In this document: positions 28,391-38,035 of the stretch, in pieces
Position numbering within the stretch: the stretch's first letter is position 1
Layout: each line of letters starts with the position of its first letter
Assembly: GCF_002964785.1 (NCBI RefSeq)
Contig: NZ_PQCC01000018.1
Coordinates: 62,001-126,000 of the forward strand
Source of the DNA: Pseudoalteromonas sp. T1lg48
GTDB lineage: Bacteria; Pseudomonadota; Gammaproteobacteria; Enterobacterales; Alteromonadaceae
Length of the DNA stretch: 64,000 nt
Reading direction: 5' to 3'
The notes under the pieces: generated by a model
Databases searched by the model: none
What the model was told of the DNA's origin: nothing
What the model saw: only the letters and a program-made list of their open reading frames with translations
Program-made: the position numbers and the translations under genes

Positions 28391-28412
28391 AAGGGGAGCC
28401 TAGGCTCCCCAT
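28391..28412. terminator. Bidirectional terminator between secF and cybB
   Basis: Perfect palindrome GGGGAGCCTAGGCTCCCC (28393-28410) flanked by six A on the left and T-rich sequence on the right. It serves the convergent secF (plus) and cytochrome b561 (minus) genes. Confidence 0.85.
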
Positions 28413-28424
28413 CTTATTTTTGAA

Positions 28425-28958
28425 TTAGTCGCTGCTACGCCCCAGCATACGACTTAAGGTTTTATCTTTATCGATAAAATGGTGTTTTATGGCCGCGGCA
28501 ATATGCACAAGTAGGGTCACAAGCAACACCCAGGCAGCTGGTCCATGAATATCGTGCCCAAGGTTACCCATCCATTCGATTTTTTCACTTTGGGGATAGA
28601 GCTCGAAACCAAAAATCGCTGCACCATGGCCGCCGCCTATGCTCATCATTAACCCGGAAATGGGCATCAACAAGGTGCCTATTAGCAGCACCATATGCAC
28701 GGTTTTGGCGGCCATTTCCTGTATCCTGCTCAGCTCGGCGACATGAGAAATTTCGCCTTCTTTGAGGCGCCATAGCAAGCGGGCAAAGGCAAAACAGAGC
28801 ACGGTAATGCCAAAGGATTTATGCAGCGCCAGCAGCTCAAGCTTTTCATCTCCCTTAGGCAGCTCCTCAACATAGAGACCAAATGCCAACACGCCGATAA
28901 ATAACAAGCCGGTTAGCCAGTGCAACACTATGGTAGGGGTAGAGAGTTTATTATCCAT
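28425..28958 (-). CDS. cybB: Cytochrome b561 family protein
   Basis: 177 residues, four membrane helices. Haem-ligand histidines are visible in VLHWLTG, LALHKSFGI, TVHMVLLIG and HDIHGPAAW, the arrangement of bacterial b561 (PF01292). Known members (CybB/SOO) oxidise superoxide and pass electrons to quinone in the inner membrane; substrate here is inferred. Single gene with its own terminator. Confidence 0.9.
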   Translation of the reverse strand: MDNKLSTPTIVLHWLTGLLFIGVLAFGLYVEELPKGDEKLELLALHKSFGITVLCFAFARLLWRLKEGEISHVAELSRIQEMAAKTVHMVLLIGTLLMPISGLMMSIGGGHGAAIFGFELYPQSEKIEWMGNLGHDIHGPAAWVLLVTLLVHIAAAIKHHFIDKDKTLSRMLGRSSD

Positions 28959-29098
28959 ATTTAAGTCTCTGAGTTAGCGATACTAAAAACCCAGTATGGG
29001 CGAAAATTGTCTCATTTTCGATGGCGCTGAGCGTAAAGAAGTGCAAATTTCACACAAAACAGGATGTGGATCATGTTTTTACTCCTACACCGGGGGTG

Positions 29099-29467
29099 CT
29101 AATTTACGCCGGTGGGACCAAATAAGCGAATGGCCAGCATAAAGGTAAGGGCCATAAATAATGTGGAGATCATCGAGACCACGATGGGAATGGCGATCAG
29201 TTGCCACAGCTTAAGTATCAGTACCCTTCTTAGGACGAAGGCAAAGAGTATCACCGAGACGATAAGTGTGGCGGGCTCGATAAGGCCGACAAGGTCGATA
29301 ATCCAGCCACACATAAGTTGAATGACTAAAAAGCTGATGCTGAGCACCAGGGCCCTTTTATTGGTCTCTTCTTTTACCCGTAAGTACGCGAGCACAAAGC
29401 GAAAGCCAATAAAGGTTCCGGTAAAAAACGTAATTAAAAAAAGTGGCTGAAACAATGAATTGGTCAC
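29099..29467 (-). CDS. Unknown small membrane protein
   Basis: 122 residues with four predicted membrane helices (about 5-24, 42-62, 66-84, 90-115) and few charges. No family recognised. It lies between cytochrome b561 and a VOC protein with 27 bases to the latter, possibly co-transcribed with it. Confidence 0.65.
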   Translation of the reverse strand: MTNSLFQPLFLITFFTGTFIGFRFVLAYLRVKEETNKRALVLSISFLVIQLMCGWIIDLVGLIEPATLIVSVILFAFVLRRVLILKLWQLIAIPIVVSMISTLFMALTFMLAIRLFGPTGVN

Positions 29468-29494
29468 CCTGGCGGCTCGCTAAACTGGCTTAGA

Positions 29495-29878
29495 TTAAGG
29501 ATAGACAACAAAAGCGAGTTTATTGCCATCGCAATCGCGTACATAAGCGGCATAAAAGCCATCACCGTATTGCGGCCTATATCCGGGGGCGCCGACGTCG
29601 CTGCCACCTTTTTCCAGCGCCATTTTATGCAAGGCAACGACTTGCTCCGGTGATTGCACCCTAAAGGCCGTCATCGTGCCGTTGCCTGGACCGGCTGGCT
29701 TGCCATCGAATGGATAGCCTATAAAAAAGCGCGGTACCGACTCATCCTCGGCAAGGCCGTAAGAGACACAGTTCTCCTCTTGCCAGCATATTTCCATGCC
29801 CATCTGTGAAAACAGGGGACCGTAGAAGTCTTTAGCCGAAGGTAAATCGCTCACTCCAATCATGGTATAGGCAATCAT
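29495..29878 (-). CDS. VOC (glyoxalase/bleomycin-resistance) family protein
   Basis: 127 residues, two beta-alpha-beta-beta-beta halves: MIAYTMIGVSDLPSAKDFYG starts the first and GDGFYAAYVRDCDGNKLAFV ends the second. The latter is the family's metal/active-site strand. Substrate unknown. Short 27-base spacing to the downstream membrane protein gene. Confidence 0.88.
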   Translation of the reverse strand: MIAYTMIGVSDLPSAKDFYGPLFSQMGMEICWQEENCVSYGLAEDESVPRFFIGYPFDGKPAGPGNGTMTAFRVQSPEQVVALHKMALEKGGSDVGAPGYRPQYGDGFYAAYVRDCDGNKLAFVVYP

Positions 29879-30167
29879 TTATTCTCTCCTGTTGATGGAT
29901 GGATACTAAAGCGTAGTGACTTAGGGGCAATAGAATGAGTATATGCAAGGTACTGAATTTATTGTAGAGAATCATGACTAAGCCGTTGTGCTGGCCGTCA
30001 TTAGGGATAAATTTACCGACGTTTCACCGAGAATAATCCATGCTATAGGGGCGGTAGTAAACGAAGCCGCTAGAAAGTCACTCTAAAATTCGCAAGGAAC
30101 AAGCTGGCTTTGGGCGGCCCCTAACACACAATGCAAAGGTGCCGCGCGGGCACCAAGGAGAATAAAA

Positions 30168-30521
30168 ATGAGTTATGTTGATGGTTTTGTCTGTGCGGTG
30201 CCAACGGAAAAACGAGAAGAATATCGCCAACACGCGAAAATAGCCGCCGGGTTGTTGAAAAAGTTTGGCGCCGAGCGCGTGGTGGAAACCTGGGGGCACG
30301 ATGTACCCGAAGGCAAGGTGACATCTTTTCCCATGGCGGTGCAATGCAAAGATGATGAGACCGTGGTGTTTTCCTGGATCCGGTGGCCGTCAAAAGAAGT
30401 GCGTGATCAGGGCTGGGCAGAATTTATGCAGGACCCTACCTGTCAGGAGCAATTAAATCCCATGCCCTTTGGTGGTAAGCGAATGATTTACGGTGGTTTT
30501 GAAATATTGGTTGACGAATAA
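30168..30521 (+). CDS. DUF1428 family protein (YbaA-like)
   Basis: 117 residues. The start YVDGFVCAVPTEKREEYR, the WGHDVPEGKVTSFPMAVQ middle and PFGGKRMIYGGFEILVDE end are the DUF1428 signature. A dimeric ferredoxin-like (Dabb-type) fold is known for the family but not a function. AAGGAG lies 9 bases before the ATG. Confidence 0.92.
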   Translation: MSYVDGFVCAVPTEKREEYRQHAKIAAGLLKKFGAERVVETWGHDVPEGKVTSFPMAVQCKDDETVVFSWIRWPSKEVRDQGWAEFMQDPTCQEQLNPMPFGGKRMIYGGFEILVDE

Positions 30522-30547
30522 TTCCATTTTTACCCAAATAAAAATAC

Positions 30548-30573
30548 ATAAAGGGGCGAAAGCCCCTTTATAA
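30548..30573. terminator. Bidirectional hairpin between DUF1428 and mksB
   Basis: AAAGGGGC-GAAA-GCCCCTTT with a stable GNRA loop, flanked by AT-rich sequence. It is between two convergent genes; U runs are weak, so moderate strength. Confidence 0.7.
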
Positions 30574-30574
30574 A

Positions 30575-33364
30575 TTAAGAAACCAGCGCTTCGTTTTCGA
30601 CGCGGATCCAATCCTTTTCATCCACCCAGTTTTGTTTGCCATCGCCTAGGGTGCGGATAGGGACGATATAGTCGCAGCTGATCTGCGGCTTAACCGAGGC
30701 AAAGATGGGCACAAAACCAAAACTCAGTGCGGTTTCGATAATGGCCTGCTGGTTTTGCGGGTCGATATCGGCGGCTTCATCGATATACAAGGGCACTCGG
30801 TATTGGCTTTTCTCTTTATCCGACAGCAGATGGCGAATAAACAACATGCCACACAACAACTTGATGGTAATACGGGTACCGTTTGAACCGGCCGAGTCGA
30901 TTTTATCGAAATACTCGGTGTCGCCAGCGCGGTTAACCACCTCAAAGCGGATATCGAAAAGATCGCTCAGCGTCAGTCCTGCCTTGTCGGAAGCGAGCTT
31001 GATCAATTGATCTTTGGCCTCATTCACCTCACTTTCGTGTACATCCTGCTCCGCCAATAAATCCAGGCTGTCGCCTTGCTCGTAAAGATCCGAGGTGGAG
31101 AGTATGGTGTCTATGCTTTGCACCAGGGTTTTTCTTGGTACCACTTCAATCTTAAAGCCTTTGAGGTTTGAGATCTGGTGCTCGCTAATGCCTTGGTTAA
31201 ACAGGCGCATTTCTGCGGTTAAGCGGTTTAAGTCCTGACGCAGTCCTTTGATGGTGGCGGCAACGTCGGTCAGCGCCACCCGGGCCTGACGGTTAACCGC
31301 TTCGCGCTCGTTATCCAGGTTATGATAGGCGCTGATCAGCTTTTGGTACTTGCTTAGCTCATCGCTTTCGTTATCAAACTTGGTAATGCCGGCGTTGTAG
31401 ATATGCAAATAGGTATTGCGCACATTGATATCGAAGTTGCGCAGCTCCTGACAATCCTTGTTAAAGCCATGAATGGTGTCGGCCAGGGCATCGAGATCAA
31501 AGGTGATATCGATAAGATAGGGGGTGACCTTGCCGCTGATAAAATCCAGGGTGTGATCCAAGCGCTCGCTCTTAACCTGCTGCAAACGAGCTTTTTGACG
31601 CTCCAGCGCTTCTTTTTTCGAGTTGATAATGGCTCGGCGGTCGGCAATGCCGGCGGCATTTTGCTGCACTTCGCTCAAATGTGCATCCACCTCTTCTTGC
31701 TCACCATGGAGGCTTTCCTGCAGGGCCTGTTGGGCCTCGGCAGAGCGTTGCATCACCTGATATTGTTCAAAGCGTTTTAACGCCGCTTCCTGGGCCATTA
31801 GTTGCTCATACAGGGCATCACGCTCAGCCTGTTTACCGGCGACATCGGCAGCCACCTCGCGCTGGGCTTGAAGATCGTTAAGTGAGCGCTCAAGGGATGC
31901 CAACTGCTCGCTCAGCTGTGCCTTGTCGGCACCGCTTTGCATCTGTACTACCGGCAGTTTTTTCAGGGAAATGGTCGCGCCGGGCACGACCAGCTCGCCA
32001 CCGCGCACCGCCTGGGTGAGCTGGGTTAAAAATACGCCAAAGGCATCTTCATCGCTAATATTGACCTCGCCGCCGTTGCTGGTGGCAAAAGAAAGCAGAT
32101 CCGGGTTAAGTACTCGTGAAATCTCTTCCACTTCTTTAAGCGACAAGTCTTCGCGCATGCGGGTAAAGAGGTTGTACTCCAGGTTCTTCAATTGCAGTTT
32201 CAAACTCTTAATCTGCTTTTGCGTTTCTTTTATGCGGTAATCCAGAGTATGCAGGCTTTGACCCTCGGCGCTTTTGAGCGAGTGCGACAGGGCTTCGTAT
32301 TCTTGTTTTAGTGCTTTTAACTCACTGTGTAGCGTAGCGCTGTTGGCCAGTTCAAACTCTCGATGCAGGGCATCGTAATCGCTAAACCAGGCCCCCAGCT
32401 CGGTGAGCTTGCGCTCGATATCCCGAGACTGTTGCACGTAGAGGCGCTGCTTTTGCTCGAACTCTTCCTTCTCCTGCGTGATTTCTTCAAGCTGCTCAGC
32501 CAAGGTGGCGTGTTGGTCCTCATAAAAGGTATCGAATTCTGCCAGGGCGAGATCGATTTTTGGCGCATAGGCGCCAAGCTTGCCCTTGAGTGCACTTTGG
32601 TGTTCCAACATACTTTCCAGTGCGGCAATGGGCTCTTGCATGGTTTCCAGGGCATTAAGCTCACGGCGGGCGCGATTAACCTTGTCGAATGCCCGCTGCC
32701 AAACCTCGTAAAAATCGACATGAGCGTTGGACATATGGCGCTCAAAGACACGCATCATAAAGCGTTTCACATCGCTGGCGCCAAGCTTATGCAGGTTGAG
32801 CATGCGACGGAAGATTTCTTTATAGGTGGCGGCATCGCTGACATTGTTGAGCGGGATCATGCGCAGGTTGATGTCGCCGTCAAAGGGCGTGGCACCGCCT
32901 ATTAATAGGGCATTGAGTTCCTGCGCCTTAAGTTCGATGGGGTTAAAGCCCTTGTCCTTGAGGTGATTGAACAAGCGGGTGTATTTGACGATGCGCTTGT
33001 TGTCGGTAAAGTCATCGAGGTTCAGCGCGCCGTTATAACAAAAGAACTGATGGGCAAAGCCGGCTATTTTGCCAAGGCCCGCCACACCAATCACCACCTT
33101 GCCATGGGGCAGATCGGCCTCAAGCAAGATATAGGACTGGTCGGAATTAAAATAGAATTTGCGGGTTTCTTCTAAATCGTGGCCATCCCATTCGGTCAGA
33201 CGCAGGTCATTAATAAGGGGAAACTGCAGGGCGTTGATCACCGAGCTTTTACCCGTGTTGTTCGGGGCGCAAATAGAGCTGCTCTTATCCAGTGGAATGA
33301 CGCACTTGGCATAGCCCGCGGTATTTAACAGGGCTAGTTTACTCAGACCGTGTAATTGCTGCAT
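30575..33364 (-). CDS. mksB: Condensin-like SMC ATPase MksB
   Basis: 929 residues. Walker A APNNTGKS (33-40) near the N-terminus, long heptad-rich coiled coils (about 270-390 and 500-660), then the C-terminal half-ATPase with the signature-like SNGTRITIKLL and Walker B VPLYIDEAADIDPQ. The size is well below MukB (about 1480) and fits MksB. With MksE and MksF it should form a loop-extruding ring that compacts or segregates DNA. Its ATG directly abuts the mksE stop. The order mksF-mksE-mksB matches the Pseudomonas mks operon. Confidence 0.88.
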   Translation of the reverse strand: MQQLHGLSKLALLNTAGYAKCVIPLDKSSSICAPNNTGKSSVINALQFPLINDLRLTEWDGHDLEETRKFYFNSDQSYILLEADLPHGKVVIGVAGLGKIAGFAHQFFCYNGALNLDDFTDNKRIVKYTRLFNHLKDKGFNPIELKAQELNALLIGGATPFDGDINLRMIPLNNVSDAATYKEIFRRMLNLHKLGASDVKRFMMRVFERHMSNAHVDFYEVWQRAFDKVNRARRELNALETMQEPIAALESMLEHQSALKGKLGAYAPKIDLALAEFDTFYEDQHATLAEQLEEITQEKEEFEQKQRLYVQQSRDIERKLTELGAWFSDYDALHREFELANSATLHSELKALKQEYEALSHSLKSAEGQSLHTLDYRIKETQKQIKSLKLQLKNLEYNLFTRMREDLSLKEVEEISRVLNPDLLSFATSNGGEVNISDEDAFGVFLTQLTQAVRGGELVVPGATISLKKLPVVQMQSGADKAQLSEQLASLERSLNDLQAQREVAADVAGKQAERDALYEQLMAQEAALKRFEQYQVMQRSAEAQQALQESLHGEQEEVDAHLSEVQQNAAGIADRRAIINSKKEALERQKARLQQVKSERLDHTLDFISGKVTPYLIDITFDLDALADTIHGFNKDCQELRNFDINVRNTYLHIYNAGITKFDNESDELSKYQKLISAYHNLDNEREAVNRQARVALTDVAATIKGLRQDLNRLTAEMRLFNQGISEHQISNLKGFKIEVVPRKTLVQSIDTILSTSDLYEQGDSLDLLAEQDVHESEVNEAKDQLIKLASDKAGLTLSDLFDIRFEVVNRAGDTEYFDKIDSAGSNGTRITIKLLCGMLFIRHLLSDKEKSQYRVPLYIDEAADIDPQNQQAIIETALSFGFVPIFASVKPQISCDYIVPIRTLGDGKQNWVDEKDWIRVENEALVS

Positions 33365-33919
33365 TTATAGCTCCTCGGCGCTTTCGAGCGCGTCTTCATT
33401 TACTTCTAGCAGGGCATCGAGATAGCGGTGAATGGGGGCGAGTAAACGAAAGACGCTGTCCTTGTCTTTGGCCTTGGCCATGCCCAGCCGTACCATGCGC
33501 ATCAGTACGTCCTTGCGCAGATCGGTGCCGGAGAAAATCTCCAACTGGTCGTAAAGCACCTTATTGTGCAGCACCAGCTCCTGGCACAGCTCAAGATCCA
33601 CGTCTTTGTCGAACAGCGCGCGCATCGGGTCCTGGCCCTGGTTGGCGTAATGCTCAATCAGGGTATAGATAAAGAGCGCAATGGCTCGGGAGATCTTACC
33701 CATGTTGGCGGTGCCCTCATCGGTGGCAAAATGGAAAAAACCACGGGCGTCGTGCACCAAGGTATGACCCAGGGCACTAAACAGGGCGGCGTATTGCTCT
33801 TGCTGCTGGTCCAGCTCTTGCCAGGCGAGATTGTCTTGCTCGCTGATATGATAGCCGCTGACCAGTTTCTTATTGATGTAATGCAACTGAGTGAGCTGCG
33901 TTAAGTCTATGGTGCTCAT
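33365..33919 (-). CDS. mksE: Condensin accessory subunit MksE
   Basis: 184 residues, helical, with no transmembrane segment; tandem winged-helix (KITE) folds are expected for the family. Position between the kleisin and SMC genes, with 2 bases to mksF and zero to mksB, makes the identification; sequence similarity to MukE itself is weak by eye. KITE subunits bind the kleisin and regulate ring opening. Confidence 0.82.
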   Translation of the reverse strand: MSTIDLTQLTQLHYINKKLVSGYHISEQDNLAWQELDQQQEQYAALFSALGHTLVHDARGFFHFATDEGTANMGKISRAIALFIYTLIEHYANQGQDPMRALFDKDVDLELCQELVLHNKVLYDQLEIFSGTDLRKDVLMRMVRLGMAKAKDKDSVFRLLAPIHRYLDALLEVNEDALESAEEL

Positions 33920-33921
33920 AA

Positions 33922-35196
33922 TTATTCGCTAGTGTTAGTTGGTGTAGCATCGCTGGCATCGATAAAGGGATACAAGGCAAAGCGCTTGCCGGCGATGGTT
34001 TTAGTTTCAAGCTGCTCGCTTTGACTCAGGGTCAAAGAAGCGTCATTAATAAGTTTTTGGTACAGATAAAGCAGCTCGTCGGGATCCAGCTCCGGATAAT
34101 GCTTATCCAACACATCGATAAGCTGCTGTTTGCGTACCTTACTTTTACCCTTAGCGGGTTTAAAGAGGGCACGCACATCCCTGAAACTAGGAATGTTTGG
34201 CGCGTGATAGGGCTCGGCGGCACTGGCGTCGGGCATTTCAAAATCGTGCTCTTCGAACTCGCTGAGGCCGGCCATATAGGCCACTAGTTGTGCATTGCTC
34301 CCCAATTGGTGATGCATAGGGTCGCTGGCAAAAAACGGTTGATGGGCGCTCATGACATTATCGAGCCCGCGTTTGCGAATAAGTCCCAGCACTTTGGCGG
34401 CCTGACGGGTGATCAGGGTGTTTTGTCTCAGTTCTTCGCGCAGCGGCATCAACATATCGGCACTTTGGCGCAGGCTTTCGCGGCCTATATGGTGCATATC
34501 GAGAATACGGGTGCGCAACTGCTCCAACATGCGAATGGTTTTGGTGTCGCGGCCGCTTTGTTTAAGGTGCAACAGGTGCTCGGTGAGACCTAACTCAATG
34601 GCATCGAAGCAAACTTGGAAGGCACCACTGATGTCGAGCATCTCCAGCATTGGCTCTATGTATTCGTCAAAGGCTTCAATCACCGCCTTATAGCGCTTAC
34701 TCAGGGACATGCTTGAGCCATTGGCCTTGGCTTGCTCTACCAGGTTATAAATGGCGTTTTCATTGTGCTTATAGAGTTTGACGATTTTGCGTACCCGTTC
34801 ATCCATAATGCGGGTGTAGCGGCTGATATCGCCGTAATCATCGTCGTTGACCGCTTTAGAAAGCTTATTGCTTAAGCGATCCAAGTCTTCCACCAACACA
34901 TGAATTTCCGCGGCCACGCCCAGGCTTTCATCTTGCAATAAATACGCGGCAAAATCGCTGACCGCACGGTTGATCTCCAATTGCGATGATTTTGCTAAGG
35001 GAACAAGAATGTCTTGGCTGAGCAGGCGGTTGGTTTCTTTGTAAATTTGGGCGCCGGAATAATGGGGAAAGTGCTGTTTTATGATGCTTTGCACTTCCTT
35101 GATGCTAAAGTCGCCCATTTTGAAACGTTTCATCAGGGTCTCAAGCACCGGCCATAGCTCCGTCAGCGTGTTAAGCACGCGTTTCGCTATTATCAT
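33922..35196 (-). CDS. mksF: Condensin kleisin subunit MksF
   Basis: 424 residues. Predominantly helical with a coiled coil about residues 90-150, an N-terminal winged-helix-like region (FSIKEVQSIIKQHFPHYSG) and a C-terminal winged-helix-like domain (KVRKQQLIDVLDKHYPELDP), the kleisin plan. First gene of the operon; about 330 bases separate it from the nhaD start and must hold both promoters. Confidence 0.82.
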   Translation of the reverse strand: MIIAKRVLNTLTELWPVLETLMKRFKMGDFSIKEVQSIIKQHFPHYSGAQIYKETNRLLSQDILVPLAKSSQLEINRAVSDFAAYLLQDESLGVAAEIHVLVEDLDRLSNKLSKAVNDDDYGDISRYTRIMDERVRKIVKLYKHNENAIYNLVEQAKANGSSMSLSKRYKAVIEAFDEYIEPMLEMLDISGAFQVCFDAIELGLTEHLLHLKQSGRDTKTIRMLEQLRTRILDMHHIGRESLRQSADMLMPLREELRQNTLITRQAAKVLGLIRKRGLDNVMSAHQPFFASDPMHHQLGSNAQLVAYMAGLSEFEEHDFEMPDASAAEPYHAPNIPSFRDVRALFKPAKGKSKVRKQQLIDVLDKHYPELDPDELLYLYQKLINDASLTLSQSEQLETKTIAGKRFALYPFIDASDATPTNTSE

Positions 35197-35430
35197 TTAT
35201 ATTCTTTCTTTGTGCTTGGCAATAGGCAGGGATTATAACCAAAGGTACAAAAGGGGAAAATAGCTTTTCGCTGTTACTTTAACTTTACGGAGAACGTTGT
35301 TTTTGGTTGACAAGAATTATGTAAAGAAATTGTCATTTACCACGAATTGGTAATAGCCCCTTTGTCATATGAATGTTAGAATTCGCGCCGCTTGCAGACT
35401 GTAACCGTCTGTTAATAACTCATGGTATCG

Positions 35431-35482
35431 CTAAGTTTGTTATTTGTACATCAGGGTATTTTTGTACCACCAATAAACTTAG
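35431..35482 (+). promoter_or_regulatory. Long imperfect hairpin in the nhaD leader
   Basis: CTAAGTTTGTT (35431-35441) pairs with AATAAACTTAG (35472-35482) with one G.U; inside, GTAC (35446-35449) pairs with GTAC (35464-35467). Six T follow shortly after (35488-35493), so the hairpin might act as an attenuator, about 45 bases before the nhaD ATG. Function is inferred. Confidence 0.45.
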
Positions 35483-35525
35483 CCGTACTTTTTTAAATCG
35501 CTTGTCGCAAGGAATAATACCCAAA

Positions 35526-36772
35526 ATGGTCAGTGCGCTCATCTTGACGCTCATTGCCGTGGCGTTTGTGCTTATTGTTGTGGAAGACGTCATCCATGTA
35601 AATAAGGCTAAAACCACGCTGTTTTTCGGCACGTTGTGCTGGATTATCCTCTTCATCTCGCCCCTTCACGGTCATTCCCTTGACCATATTAAGCATGAAC
35701 TCAATGAGAACATTTTAGAAATAGCGACCTTGTGGCTGTTTTTAATGGCGGCCATGACCTTTGTTGCCTATCTCAACTCCAAAGGGTTTATTCAAAATTT
35801 GGTGCAACGGGTACTGCCAAGTAAGATTAGCGAGCGCAAGCTGATGTTCCTTATCGCGGGTTTTGCGTTTTTATTCTCATCGATTTCCGACAATATTACC
35901 GCGACCTTAGTCTCGCTGGCGGTGGTGATGTCGTTGAAACTCGATGGCCGCAAGCTGGTAAAATACGCGACCTTGATTATCTTTGCGGTTAACTCCGGCG
36001 GCGTGTCGCTGATCACAGGTGACGTCACCACCTTGATGATCTTCCTGGCCGACAAGGTGACCATAGGAAATCTGTTGTTATTGATTGCTCCCGCGGCCTT
36101 TAGTGTACTGGTGCTGGCGACCTTGTTATCGATGAAGATGCGCGGCACGGTGACCTTTTCTCTGGGCGAGCGCAAACCCATAGAAAAAACCGACATTACC
36201 ATAGCGGCAATTTTCCTTTCGACAATCGTCGGCACCCTGACCATGAGTGTGCTGTTTCAAATTCCGCCCTTGTTGACTTTTTATTCGGCTTATCCTTGAT
36301 GTTCCTTACCGCACAGTTTTTGATGCGCAAAAAGGATGTGAACAAGCAGATCATCGACTATATCCGTGAGATTGAGTACGACACCTTGTTGTTCTTCGTG
36401 GGTGTATTGTTATTGGTTGGCGCGCTAAAGGAAGTGGGCGTGCTGGCCCAGTTTACTCATCTGTATGAGGTGTTAGCGCCAAGTCAGGCCAACTACCTGA
36501 TGGGTCTACTGTCGGCAGCGGTCGATAACGTACCTTTAACCGCGGCACTGCTTAAAGCAGATATTCATATGGATACCCAGAACTGGCTGGCATTTACCTA
36601 TGCTACCGGGGTAGGCGGCTCCATGCTGGTGATTGGCTCGGCGGCGGGTATTATCGCTATGAGCAAGGTGCGCGATTTGACCTTCGGCAGCTACCTGCGT
36701 AACAGCTTCTATCTCTTGATTGCATACTCCGTGGGGTATGTGGGCGCCTATTACATGGGCTCTTTTGTGTAA
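35526..36772 (+). CDS. nhaD: Na+/H+ antiporter NhaD, apparent -1 frameshift
   Basis: The frame from ATG 35526 (MVSALILTLIAVAFVLIVVE) reads helices with the conserved SSISDNITATLVSLAVVM and ITGDVTTLMIFL, then breaks to ...LLTFYSAYP-stop at 36299. Adding one T to the T5 run at 36278-36282 restores LLTFLFGLSLMFLTAQF and continues to 36772, including AAVDNVPLTAALLKADI and the C-terminal helices. The restored length is about 415 residues, right for NhaD. The family extrudes Na+ or Li+ for H+, important for marine salt tolerance. The break is at a homopolymer, so a consensus error is the likely cause. Confidence 0.88.
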
Positions 36773-36791
36773 TCCATCTCCCACATGGCAT

Positions 36792-36831
36792 AAAAAAAAG
36801 ACCACTTAAGCGTATGCTAAGTGGTCTTTTT
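36792..36831 (+). terminator. Terminator of nhaD
   Basis: AAAAGACCACTTA / TAAGTGGTCTTTTT, a perfect 12-13 bp stem with a 9-base loop and T tail, 20 bases past the stop. Confidence 0.92.
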
Positions 36832-36959
36832 GTCTTTGTTCACAGCCAGAACACACAGATTGGTACACTAAACATTACTTCGCGTATTGTTCCGTGCTTA
36901 AACTTATCGCACTATTATCGAATTAAGTAAGTTATTGACCGTATTAAAAAAGGTGGCTT

Positions 36960-37949
36960 ATGCGTATTGCGGTTTTTGGTGCCGGTTCGACGGGCTGTTA
37001 TTTAGGGGCGCTGTTAAGCGCGGCGGGGCTCAGGGTGTCTCTGATATGCCGGGCACGAATTAAAGACGCCATTGTTAACAACGGCGGCATTCATATCAGC
37101 GACTATCAGGGGCTGGACAAAACCCTGATGCCCAAGGAGCTGCTTACCGAACCCCAGGGGCAGCGCTTTGATATGGTTTTTGTCACCTTAAAATGTCATC
37201 AATTACAAACCGCGCTGCCACAGTTGCTGGCCCTCACCGACGAGCACTCCGAGCTGGTGTTTATGCAAAATGGCCTCGGCAGTTTTGAGGCCATCAAGAA
37301 CCAGTTCGGGGCGCGCAGCTGTGTGTTTGGTATTACTCCATTCAATGTGTTGCAACAAGGCGCGCATTTTCATAAGGGCACCGAGGGTGAATTTGTGTTT
37401 GCCAAAACCGTCCGCACCGAGCAAATAGCCAAGGCCCTGCGCGAGCATGGGTTTAACTGTCAATTAGAGGCGCAGATGGAGTCGGTGATCTACGGCAAGC
37501 TGCTATTGAATCTCAATAATGCCCTTAATGCGGTGGCCGATATGCCCATTAAAAAAGAGCTGGAAAATAAAGCGTTAAGACACGTGCTGGCGGCGGCGAT
37601 GCGCGAATGGCTTGGGGTCTGTAAGGCCATGAACATCGAGCTGGCGCAGTTTACCAAGGTCAAGCCGGCGCTGGTGCCGGTGATCCTAAGTTTACCGAAT
37701 TGGTTATTTAAGCGTGTGGCGTCCGCCATGCTGGATATTGACCCCAAGGCGCGATCGTCCATGTGGGAGGACATTCAGGCGGGGCGTAAAACGGAAATCG
37801 CCTACCTCAATGGTGCCGTGGTAGCCCTGGGTGAGCGCTACGGCGTAGAGACACCGGTCAACCAGGCCATAGTAGCCTGTATTGAAAAGCGAGAGCGGGG
37901 CAGTGAAGTAGACCTTGCGGATCTAGTCCAGGCCGCCAGGCAAAAATAA
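36960..37949 (+). CDS. 2-dehydropantoate 2-reductase family protein (PanE/ApbA)
   Basis: 329 residues. N-terminal Rossmann motif GAGSTGCYLGALL, then MQNGLGSFE and the C-terminal helical domain with catalytic-type Lys in VIYGKLLLNLNNALNA. PanE reduces ketopantoate to pantoate with NADPH on the pantothenate route; several paralogues of this fold act on other 2-ketoacids, so the substrate is not certain. AAAGGTGG precedes the ATG. It stands alone before the lysine riboswitch. Confidence 0.82.
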   Translation: MRIAVFGAGSTGCYLGALLSAAGLRVSLICRARIKDAIVNNGGIHISDYQGLDKTLMPKELLTEPQGQRFDMVFVTLKCHQLQTALPQLLALTDEHSELVFMQNGLGSFEAIKNQFGARSCVFGITPFNVLQQGAHFHKGTEGEFVFAKTVRTEQIAKALREHGFNCQLEAQMESVIYGKLLLNLNNALNAVADMPIKKELENKALRHVLAAAMREWLGVCKAMNIELAQFTKVKPALVPVILSLPNWLFKRVASAMLDIDPKARSSMWEDIQAGRKTEIAYLNGAVVALGERYGVETPVNQAIVACIEKRERGSEVDLADLVQAARQK

Positions 37950-38035
37950 AGTGCAGAAGAGCGCCCAGGTGGTGATTGACATCCAGCCATCCAAACGTTA
38001 AATTGCTTGCCTAGGTTTGCGGTTCATACCGTAAA

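Noticed and set aside
32363..32905. 180-codon plus-strand open frame inside mksB
   Set aside because: Antisense to the MksB coiled coil, no independent support.
30575..35196. Wadjet (JetABCD) anti-plasmid defence system
   Set aside because: The JetD/MksG nuclease gene is missing, so only an Mks condensin can be supported from this window.
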